Shown in pieces: positions 1 through 10,304 of a stretch of 64,000 nucleotides of DNA. The stretch is taken from the NCBI GenBank assembly GCA_024516155.1, contig JAJJXM010000023.1:310001-374000 (forward strand), given 5' to 3'. The position numbers were made by a program, and so were the translations under genes. Position 1 is the stretch's first letter; every line of letters begins with the position of its first letter. Below the pieces are notes generated by a model. It was not told the DNA's origin and did not search any database. It saw only the letters and a list, made by a program, of their open reading frames with translations. This stretch comes from Pyronema omphalodes (Eukaryota > Ascomycota > Pezizomycetes > Pezizales > Pyronemataceae).

Positions 1-811
1 GAAACCCCCTCGAAAAAAAAAACAAGAAAAAAAACGGCAAATATCCAAGCTCCAAGCTCCAAGCTCCAGCTCTCTAATTCAAGTTTTCCACAATCGCTAT
101 TGGTATACACGGTGTAGAAAGGAAGGAAGGAAAGGAAGGAAGGAAAGGAAGGAAGGAAGCTGAAAGTAACAGAAGGCAGAAGGCAGAAGGTAAAACGTAG
201 AAGGTACAAGTAAACATCAACATCAACATCGACGTCACAAAAACATCAAACCCCATTGTCACAAAAAACACAAAAAACAAAACCATCATCACGAAAAAAA
301 AAGCTTAAAAGCTTAACATCTTAAAACCTTAAAGCAGCTTCAAGCATCAAGAATCAAGAATCAAGAATCCAAAGACAACACAAAGAATCCCCGCCCGCCC
401 TGCAACGAATCACCAATTCGCAGATCAAAAAACTGCAATCAAAAGAAAGAAGAAAAACTTTCCAGGAAGAACAAAAACCACACAAAAAAAGAACTCTCCA
501 GGAAAAAAGAAAGCGAAACAAAAATAAAAACCAGAAATTCCCCAGGGTATAAAGTTAACACAATGGTAATGATAACATCATCATCAGAAAGAAAAAAATT
601 CACAAAAAAAAAATATTCACAAATTTTCCCCGTCATCACAAAATCTTCAGTCATTCCTTCGCCCTTCGCCGTTTGCCATTCCCTATTTAGTTCCTTTCAT
701 TTACCACCTGAGTAAATTCCTAATCATAACCTCTCCCATTTCCATTCCAATTCCATAAAAATCATCTTAACCTCATTACCCCATCTTTATCTCCCCCAGG
801 TAGTGGTCTCG
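1..811. other. Gene-free 3' flank of palI
   Basis: No credible gene is visible. The stretch is A-rich on the plus strand and holds GGAAGG-type purine repeats at about 118-160, GAAGGCA runs near 172-190 and CATCAACATCAAC runs near 210-230. The small open frames here are low-complexity readings of these repeats. It probably includes the 3' untranslated region of the minus-strand palI gene, which ends at 812. Confidence 0.6.
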
Positions 812-3149
812 TTACCGAAACCCCCCACCTCTTCCACCTCTAGTCCCTCTGGTCGGTAACTCGAAATTCGGATTACCGACTAAGCCAAGGTCCTCAACAT
901 TTCCACGTCCACCCCTTGGATCTCCCTGCCCTGCTCCATTATAACCTCCTCTACCACCTCTATTCCCCATTCCATATCCTCCTCTACCTGGTCCTGGTGG
1001 TCCTCGCGGTCCTGCAGGTCCCCTCATTCCCTGCTCTGCCTCCCAAGCTGGATTCACCCCCCGTTGACTAATCGATGTGAACCCACTAGCTGTGCTAATA
1101 GGTGATCGCTGTCCATCATCCATATCATCGGGGATGGGAGGGGGAGGAGCATTCCATCCACCTGGTTGTTGCTGACGAAGATGCGGTGGTGGTCCATAAG
1201 CGGCCGCTGGGTTCGGAGGCGGAGGTCCAGGAAGAGGACCACTTGGCGGAGCACCGAGACCGGGAGTAAGGGTGGTTGGGTGCGGTGATCCAGAGGTTGG
1301 TGGTGGACTGAGACGGTCAAGAGGTTGATCGAACTGTGGAGCTACATCTTCGTAGTAACTTTCACTGGCTCGTTTTCCTGGTTCAGATCTTGGGTCTTGA
1401 CCTGTCGCCGGTGCTGCACCTCCTACCGTTGTGTTTTCGAGCTCTTGTTGTCGAGCCCAACCTTGTCGTGGAGGTGTGTAATCTTCTTCCTCAACACCTC
1501 CTAATCCCCCGGATCCAACAGGGTGTCTAGGGAATTCTGCTGGTAATTCATGTGGACTATTTCCACCGTCATCACTCATTGCCATACCTATCATATTTGG
1601 GTTTACAGGCGCTACTGCTAAGGTTTTTTCGAATTCGGATCTTTCATCCGCGGGATGATGCTGAGAGTCGATTCCGGCGGGGAAGTCAATGGATGCATGG
1701 GAGGCATGACGATCACGCTGTGAGCCATACGGGGCACCGTAGTTATCCTGTGGGCTCACCGGACTGCGGGGGTTGTAATTATCCTGGGAATCGTTGTATT
1801 CAGGCTGCTGTTGTCTTCTCGGGGGAGGCGGTGCGCGGAGTCCCGTAACTATTCCCATTCCCCCCGGTGTTCCCCCTCTTGGTGGCGGTCCACCGTACCC
1901 ACGGTCTGGACCATAGGACATTGGCATTGGCCCTCTTGTACCAGGGGCAGGCCCATAGGGACCTTGTTGCGGTGGTCCACGACGGTCAAATGATGGCGGG
2001 GAAGTGCCGCGGTATGCACCCTGTGGGGGAACATATCCTACTGCTCCAGGTGGTGGAGAGCGGACAGGGCCGTCGAAGGGTGCATTGACCGGGGGACCAT
2101 AGTTGTTATTCCTGTCTCTGTCACCACGGAATCCGGGCTGGCTGCTGTTGCTAGAGGCTGAGTAGGCAGGGGCTACACCCATAGGATTATTACCACCGTT
2201 AAGAGGGCCGTTTCCGCGAGGTGGAGGACCGTAGTGTTCTGCTGACCTACCGGAGCCGTCGGTGCGGAGGGTGTTGGAACGGTGGAAGGAGCTGTCGTCT
2301 TGTGGTACTCGAGGGTTCAAGGGAATTCTCTCACCCTCCATAATTGGTGCTGTGTGAGTCTCTTCAAAGGTTGCAAATTGTTTATCTTCCGTGTCTGTGG
2401 GTGCCATGTTGGCTCGCTCGGAGAAGTAGTTTGGATTGTTTTCTGCGTTTGCCTGAATTCTCTTGCTTCTTGCAATACGACCGACAACCTGGCGACGCAT
2501 AGAACACATTACAATTCCTGAGATGACGATGAGAATAGTAGCTGCAAGAACGATCCATCCTCCCCATTGTACATGTGGAAGGAAGATTAAGATGTCGACC
2601 AAGAAGGCCAACAAGGAAGCCAACACGGTTGGAAGGCATAGAATCAATAATGCCAGTAAATATTTAGGAGAATGCGCCGGGCCATGGAGGTGTGATAACA
2701 CACTGAGAATGAAAAGGATTAAAGTGAGGAGTGCAGCGATTGGGTGTACGATGAGTAGGTTCGTTAAGGAGTTTCTTGCTCCGCTTGGGAGGGCGAAATC
2801 GGTTCTTCCTTCGTCGCGGAGGATTTGGTCTGTAGCAGTTGAAGAATCGCGTAAGTAAAATGTTCCCTCAAAGATCAATTGAGGTTTCAAGAATTGAAAT
2901 TCCAACACTCCCACCATCACTGTCACAATCAAAATCACGAGATTCTAACACACCCATATTATAGCCAAATGAAACACCACTACAGGTGTTGGCTCGTTTC
3001 GAACACCATCCAAATACACCGAATTTTACTCCTCCAAATGTTGCGATGTTGATTGAGCCAATTATTGGAGTGCTAAGCGTGCTGAGTAGTAGTAAAACGA
3101 AGGCGCCGAGCAGCAGTACGCTCAACGGCGTTGCTGGGCGGAACACCAT
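812..3149 (-). CDS. palI: pH-response regulator PalI/Rim9
   Basis: Plasma-membrane protein of the ambient-pH signalling (Pal/Rim) pathway, which in the family assists the PalH/Rim21 sensor. Two exons are read: 3149-2954 and 2829-812. The 124-nt intron starts GTGTGT and ends CTACAG, phases close, and the product is 737 aa. It is a SUR7/PalI-type protein. A first hydrophobic segment lies at residues 9-30 and is followed by the family motif ATFGGVKFGVFGWC, with cysteines in the loop. Three more membrane segments lie near 88-110, 122-148 and 153-175, including LLIVHPIAALLTL and WGGWIVLAATIL. The remaining ~560 residues are a disordered cytoplasmic tail rich in Pro, Gly and Asn that ends in an RGG-rich block (GRGGYGMGNRGGRGG). 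The family call is certain from the membrane region; the intron boundaries are my inference. Confidence 0.93.
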
Positions 3150-4560
3150 TGTGGGTGGTTGACTTCCAGGTCGACCTTGATGTAATTAATGGATGAAGTT
3201 CAAGAGTAGTAAGTGGTTTTTTGTTGTAAATTGTCGAATGTTGAAAGCTGCGGCGCGGCGACTCGGCCGCTGTGGTGGGAGTGGTGTAGTTGAAACCAAA
3301 GGAATGTCTGTAGGTGAGTTGTATGAGGTTTCGCGGTTTCGTGTCGGTGAGCCCTGGCTGGTCTGGTAGTTGCTTGCTGCTGCTGCTGCTGCTCGTTATG
3401 TCGCTCTTCGTCGCCGAAGCCGACCCTCGACTCCAACTTTAGAGCCAACGAAGGAATATGCTATGTAATTCTTGTTGTACGCCTGTTCGAACTTCGTATA
3501 GTCTGCTCTTTGCCTGCTCTTCGCCTGCTCTTCGCCCTCTTCGCTATCCCGCAGCTGGTATGTGCGTGATATAGTTGTTCTGCTAGTGTAGTGTGCACTG
3601 TGGGTTTTTGTCAATCCCTAAGGCTTTTGTCCAATCTTATTTCCTTATTTTCCGGCGCCACTTTTGTGTTTCTGCTCTCTCGCGAGGCGGAGGAGGAGAT
3701 TTTGCTGCTGTGTCGGGGGAAGCTGTGGGCATCAAAAGAGCAGTGCGGCGGGTTGGAATGGGGCGTGCGAGGAGGGAAACGTGCAAAGGCCTTTTTGCAG
3801 GTGCAAGTTCAGACGTCGCTCGCGCGTGTGGTCGTGCAAAAGAAAGCCAAGTTACCGCTGAACGTGCTCGGCGTGCAGTTGTCTTTCAATAATAAACTCA
3901 GCAGTTGTATATTATTCTTCGTTTTTGATAGAAATCTCAACACCCATCCGTTGCTCAGTTTTCTCGTCTTTAAATTCGTTTTTTCTTCTTTGGCTTCTGC
4001 TTTCTCTCTACTCTATGCACTATTTTCACCGGGTCGCGGCTTTCAGGGGTTGGACTCTGGAGAGGGGGGAGGGGAGGGGAGGGGGTTGATGCCGGCTTTA
4101 GCCAAAGATGTTCAAGAGTCTTTAAAAGACAACCACCAAAAAGACCAAACCTAAAAGGAATTTATAGAGAAACAACCGAACCACAAGACTCGGGATGGGG
4201 GATTTAGTTGTTTCTGTTTCAACAACTCATATTTTTTTGTTGGTGAATTTTGTTTTTTTCTTCCCGTGTTGGCTGGCTGTACTGGGCTTAAGAGTAAAAG
4301 GTGGATATTTCAAAAAGGGGGACCATACTGGTGCTACATACTCGCAGTCCAACTTCTATCTTCATCTCAATTGATAAACAAGGACAGCATGACAGCAGGA
4401 CAGCAGGACACCAAAGTATTTTGTTTCTGCCCTTCGGCAAAGTACATACATACAGACATATTTACTTTCTACTACGGAGGCTTCCTCCATTCTAGGTGCA
4501 CTCCCGTACTCCTTGGGTGGCTGTGGTTGTGATGTAAGACATTGGAAAATAGAAAGTAAA
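3150..4560. other. Upstream region of palI, no supported gene
   Basis: Promoter-side flank of palI, with CTG-type trinucleotide runs near 3374-3395 and CTCTTCGCC repeats near 3510-3545. The longest plus-strand open frame (3591-4154) has no recognisable domain and an irregular composition. One GCCAAG hexamer, the PacC core consensus, occurs near 3845. A single hexamer carries little weight. Confidence 0.45.
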
Positions 4561-7500
4561 ACAATTCAAACATCAATTAAACAACCCAGTTCATGACATA
4601 CTTTTTCCCCATCATCGAAATCCCCAAAAGATGAAGGAAAAAAACTTGAAAATGGAGTTGCTACATACCTACCTACCTAGTTATCCCATTGCCACAAAAC
4701 AAACAAAATCCGACCTCATCATAACCACAGCCAATAAAACCGACGATATCCATTGAGCAGAGTAAGTACCAAAGCACCAATCCCCACCTCCTGTCATCAT
4801 CGTCATCATGATTCTCCTACCCGCCGTCAGGTTGTCATACTCTGGATCAAATGTTTCATGATCCAATTTTGTCCTCCCCTACCGAGGCCACGAAGGCTCC
4901 GATCAAACATACATATGTAACGATTGCACATAACCCCCCAAAGCTGCCACGGCGGTAACACAACCTTTAACTAGCTAGCGAGCTGCGAACCCACCTAGCA
5001 GCGGCGGTACATCCGCAAATCGCTTATTGGAAAGCGATATTAGCACACGCCGAAAGCAAGCCACGCTGCCACAGTGCTCATCTGGCGGGCGATGAGAAGG
5101 TTCCAAGTGCTTGTATGTATGTATGTGGGTGTGCTTTTTGAGGGCGCTATGAAGCTGGCGCACCTTGTGCATATATATGTACAGTACAGACAATTCGCTT
5201 ATAGAAAATTGGAAATAGCACCATTACATATACATAGAGTTCAAAAGTTTCAAAAGTTTCAGAATTAAAAAAAAAAAACCCTCCCTCAGAGCCCTATGTA
5301 TGATAAGACAACTACTTTCAATAGTAAAGTATAGTAGTTACTACATACATAGGTACATAGTAATCATCAAAAATTATTTGGTGCTTAGCTTAATGAAAAC
5401 CAATTGTCTTGGCAATTTGAAGCTACACACAGGTGGATAAATGTCAAGCACAAGTGATACAAAATAAAGCGCCGGACTTACCCGACTACCCGAGTTACTC
5501 GTGCATGTACAAATGTGCAGATACCCCCCCCCCCCCATGTACCTGTAGTGTCAGTGGTAGAACGGGATTGGTTGTGGTCACCAGGTGCTGAGATGCAGTG
5601 GCCAGCCGAGAGGGGGTACATATAGGCTTAGTTTCTTAGTGTAAAGGCACATTCCGTGGAACCACACCCCCCTGGATAAGGTTCGATGGATGGTTCGATA
5701 AAGTAAAAGTAAAAGTAAGGTTCAGAAGTTCAGGACAAGAATAAGAACAAGAATATTTTCATGACGGGATAAAAGTCCACGACTTCACGGTGCACGCGGA
5801 GGTAGATCAATGATCAATGATCAATGATCATATGGTATTGGTGTGAAGTTACACCATGTCAGGTGTTTGAGTTTTCAAATGTTCAAGTCGGGATGAGATT
5901 TACAGACTGTATTTACTGACTTACTACAGTACAGCACCATATAAATACTGTTCATATTATAACTACAGTCGTGCATATAATAATCTATGTATCTCCATAC
6001 TGTATCCTTAAATCTGTTTCTGTTTCTGTATGTATGATAAACCCTGCTACGGATGTGTCTTAATTTCCCGTTGAGATTTTCATCAGCGTTCTGTTTTAAT
6101 CCTAGATCCCGTACCGCTGCTGAAGGTCTCCTGATGCCTCTTGCTGGCTGTGGATATTTACAAGGTATGGTGTCTCTACCGTTATTATTGCTGTTATTGT
6201 TCGCCGCGGAAAGATAATGATAATCATATATAGTCGACTATCGTGCTTGTAACTAGAGAAAGTAAGTACATAGAGATTATAAAGAAATTAAAAGCCAAAG
6301 ATGGCGGAAGAAGACTAGTGGTTAGGGATTTTATTTTGATATTCGAGGTACGGTATGGTATGGTATATTTGACAATTTTTCCGCGGAACAGCACGGTATA
6401 AAAACACTGTTTTTTTATTTCTTGTCTTCTTCTAATAAGCTACACAAGTAAAGTCTACTCTCCGTCGATAAATCCATTCTCACTAGACCCTCACTAATTT
6501 CAAGTCGACTAGCATGACGTTCGATATTCCACAACTGTACCATGAATACGATCACCGACTGCGGTTTAAGATTCCGGTATTCCGACGGGTTCGGAATATT
6601 GTAACGGGTTACAAGTAACAAGTAACGAGTAACAATTGACAAGCATCAGATCGCAGATTATAGGTACAGTAACGTAACAGACGTCCATAACAACGCAAAC
6701 AGAAGTTACAGAGCCTCGTACATCCCCATAAACGGCATATTCATTTCAAACATCAAGAATCGGAGCCGATATCCTCTACATATTCCATCTTTAATTATTA
6801 ATCCCCCACATAGAACCGCAAAGATATTCCAAGTACATTATATATGTATATATAAACGCAACTACATACTTTCCACTCTCTCAGCCCACAACCAACTCAA
6901 CCCAACCTTGAAGTTCAAAGTTGAATTCTCGGCCGACTACCAAACACCCAAACACCCAAAACAACCTAAACGCCCAAACCGTTGGCAAAATCCCCGCTAA
7001 CGGTCGATCGAGGCCTGAGCCGTAAGTACTGCAGAATCAAGATACCGCAGATTAAAATCTCAACGGTACTGCATACGGCGCAGTGTGATTGAGCCTTAGG
7101 GTTACGTAGGTTACGTAGGTTACACAGGTTAAGCAAGTCATGTAAGTTATGTAGATTATGCAAGTTATGCAAGTTACGGTACTTATCCAATATAACGAGG
7201 AGTTTAGATGAGGATGAGGCTGAGGATAAGTACCAGGCTGAGCGGCTGGGCGGACGAGACGCTGGGGATTTCTATGTTTCTGAAGGCTGTAGAATTTTCG
7301 AACTGTAGAACTGCAGAACGGCGGAACAGTAATCATCCTGCATTACACACCGATTCTATGTATATTTATGTGGTACATATCTATGTACTCTATGTACTCT
7401 ATCATCTATGTATGTACTTTATATACCCCGCAATATACTTGAAACTGCCAAACACATAAACCCACAACTATCAACTATCAATGAGGCTGTGCACTGCACC

Positions 7501-8190
7501 GTGCACTGTGTAGTCAGTGATCGGTGGTCAGTGGTTACTAGTGATTAGATCTATCATCCCCATCTTTACCTCGTGATCTCTTGCCGCGTAATATTACCAG
7601 GATAGGACAATATTGTGTGTGATTTGTTTACGAAATGGAATTGATTTTTGAGGATTTTTAGGAATTCTATGGATGCTATGGATATTTGTAGAATGACTTG
7701 GGTAAGTGATATGTTGTGATATTCGCATGATACTGGTACTGGGAATATTGGGAATGGTCATGGGATGTCACGCGGAGGTTGGGTCGGGATGGGGTGGGGT
7801 TTATATTCTCCCCCGGCTGTGAGTTTACGTATCCGCTCATGATGAGTGGGTGCGTATATATATTGTGATATGATTGCAATTGACGCGGTGGTTTAAACCG
7901 TAGGGTATATAAAATGGTGGTAACTTTTACATGCTGAGCGGGCTGGGAGTGCGATTATTTTAGGCTTTGATATTGGGTACGCTGGTATATACAGTTATAG
8001 ATGGCAGGCGTCGTTCGGAAAGCAGGACTTTGTTGATAATTATATAAAAGAGAAATGTAGAAACCGATATTTTCAACGCGGGTTTATGGGTGATATTTCG
8101 TGATCGGTATATCAGCTTGGAATTTGGTTAAATATAGCTTTTTGCAATGTGCTGGGGTATTGAATACATTATGCGACTAGCTATTTTTGA
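4561..8190. other. AT-rich intergenic DNA
   Basis: No gene seen. The stretch is dominated by TACATA/GTATGTA tetranucleotide tracts, a poly-C run at 5524-5536, triplicated GATCAAT at about 5807-5830 and the 9-bp tandem repeat listed separately. Open frames are short, overlapping and repeat-derived. Confidence 0.55.
7101..7181. repeat. Degenerate 9-bp tandem repeat, nine units
   Basis: Nine consecutive 9-bp units of the form GTTAYGYAG can be laid out from 7101 to 7181. Neighbouring units differ mainly by C/T and G/A changes (gttacgtag, gttacacag, gttatgcaa). Because the period is a multiple of three, the minus strand reads as an artificial HNL/RNL peptide repeat. Confidence 0.8.
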
Positions 8191-8194
8191 TATG

Positions 8195-8278
8195 TACGGT
8201 ACCGTGACAAAAGTGACCGTCACTTTTCTGTGCTAAGCGCCGCGCGGGGTGACGGTCACTTTTGTCCAGCACCTCGTA
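8195..8278. mobile_element. 84-bp MITE-like inverted-repeat element, copy 1
   Basis: Short element made almost entirely of two inverted arms. The left arm contains GACAAAAGTGACCGTCAC, and the right arm contains its reverse complement followed by the terminal ACCTCGTA. The element begins and ends with TA, as expected for TA-targeting Tc1/mariner-type MITEs. The centre carries CTGTGCTAAGCGCC. A near-identical copy lies at 44247-44331. It has no coding capacity. The family assignment rests on structure only. Confidence 0.8.
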
Positions 8279-8910
8279 TGAGTACTAAGCTGCTGTTATA
8301 TTAAGACAACTAAAGATATATATACATATGCTCTTCAACACTGATCATGACAACATCCATCCCCATTCTCCCAGTCTCCAAGCATTTACCAAATATTTAT
8401 TTATCCTCAGTGGGCTGTAGTACAGATCATTAACCATGACGCGGAAGTCCGTCATATACTGCATCCCGCATATTCTACCGCACGCCGCATGGTACCCAAC
8501 AGAACACCAGAACATCAAATTATCTGTCTATCTCATACTTGACACAAATTACAAACATCTTTCTTACATACATTCTATCCTCCATAATTTTTCCGCGCAT
8601 TAAATCAGAAATTAATAACATTAAACGATAGGCGTATATAAACCCCCACCCCCACCTGCAGCTGTAAAACTCAACTACGGGTTCCCACATATCATAAGTA
8701 ATATCGGTAGTATGGGTATTATTAGTATCATCTACGTAATCTTCCGAGACATGTGCATAACGCATAACGCATAACGCATAGGATATTAGGCACTGTATAT
8801 TATACAGACCTCAGGGGATTGGAATGAGGTGACCGGTTGAGCCATGAATAACTACTGGTCATGTATAAGCTCCGAGTGATACGTCATGCTCGGAGACTCC
8901 TGGAATGGGA

Positions 8911-8959
8911 TTACAACTTACAACTTACAACTTACAACTTACAACTTACAACTTACAAC
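8911..8959. repeat. (TTACAAC)7 tandem repeat
   Basis: Seven perfect head-to-tail copies of the heptamer TTACAAC. The perfect identity suggests a recent expansion by slippage. Confidence 0.95.
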
Positions 8960-10064
8960 CTAGCCAGACTGGGAGATTTGAGACAACACATGGAGACTGG
9001 ATTGGAGACTGGACATTAGAAACCGAAGACTGAAGACTGAAGATTTGACTATCTGTATCTGTATCTATAACTGATTACATAATCCAACAAAAATTACAAA
9101 TACTCAATTTCTACTATACCCAATCGAATTTTTTTTCTTTCGGGATTCATCACCACCACCAGAAGCCAGATGTACACACCCGAGAATTTACATACTATTC
9201 CCATAAAGATACCATATAACGTCCCTACCCGTCCCGTCACATCCTCATGCCCATCCTCAGCTAGTCTCCGAAAAATATATGTAGATCCCGACGGTATGGG
9301 GGGCGGGAAGGGTTACAACATGATTTTCATGGGCTGTGTATAGTGCTATATATAGTATCTTTGGCCATAATATTGAGAATATCGGCATTCTAGAATATGG
9401 AGATTCTAGAAGATGTAGATTCTAGAAGATGTAGAAGATATAGAATACCGATTGTAACCGTAGGCTCGTACATAGCATGATTTATATCTCTACATCTCTA
9501 CATCTATACGGGTGTTGTATAGTTAGGTATCTACGTCCTAGCCTGCCAGGCTGCTGGTAAATATATATTATGTAGATTTTTTATAGTCAGGCTATGTTAT
9601 GGTCAAGTCTGCTGTAGAATATCCCAAATTACAACAAGTCCATATTCCTACCCATCATTCAAGACGAACCAATGTACAGAGTATGGCTCCATAGAATGCC
9701 AAAGTAAAAGATATAAAGACACATACATCATACTTCATACATCAACCAACTCCAACTTCAGCACACCCAAACCCTCATCCCAAGCTAGCCAAACCCCATC
9801 CTCTAACCCCAAGCTAGTGACAATAAATGCCGAATTCCGTGCACCAGGATCAACGCCATAAGCCGGTACATACATACGTCTTCTGTATACAGACACGGAG
9901 TTTATCGGTACCGGAGTTTCGGATGTATGTATGTATGTATGTGCCGTCTCATGTATCATGTATGTAGATCGTTCTTTTTTTTTTTTTAGACTTTTACGTG
10001 CGTGCGGAGAAATTATTTGCCGAGTGTATATGTATGTACATAGGTTGATGGATATGTATGGGAA

Positions 10065-10134
10065 CTCTTCAAATATGGTACCATACTCCGGAGAATTGTC
10101 CGCAGAATTCTCCGGTATGAATATTTGTGAAGAG
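10065..10134. repeat. Long imperfect hairpin
   Basis: The left arm starts CTCTTCAAATAT and ends CCGGAGAATT. The right arm runs AATTCTCCGG to ATATTTGTGAAGAG, its near reverse complement, and an 8-nt spacer separates them. Each arm is roughly 31-33 nt with a few mismatches and one small offset. It could be a tiny MITE or an extrusion-prone palindrome. No flanking gene makes a terminator role likely. Confidence 0.75.
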
Positions 10135-10274
10135 ATATGTTCTTGATGTTTGGAAGGGCGGGGGGATATGGATTGGGATATTTTTGGGTCCCTGTGGACT
10201 CATGGGGATGGTCTTCGAGTGATGCTTAGTGAGCTGCTATGACAGGACGGTTGCTGTGGACGGATATATTCGGC

Positions 10275-10304
10275 GTCGGTGTCGGTGTCGGTGTCGGCGT
10301 CGGA
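10275..10304. repeat. GTCGGT hexamer repeat
   Basis: Five hexamer units: three perfect GTCGGT copies, then GTCGGC and GTCGGA. It lies in gene-free DNA. Confidence 0.85.

Larger units (their letters stand above)
8279..10304. other. Intergenic DNA with microsatellites
   Basis: No gene seen. Contents include the TTACAAC array, tandem GATTCTAGAAGATGTA units near 9405-9440, ATGT runs at about 9922-9941, a T-run near 9976 and the hairpin and GTCGGT repeats listed separately. The short open frames do not resemble known proteins and are built from the repeats. Confidence 0.5.

Noticed and set aside
3591..4154. 187-codon plus-strand open frame upstream of palI
   Set aside because: No domain, irregular composition, overlapping frames of similar quality, and a position in the promoter-side flank.
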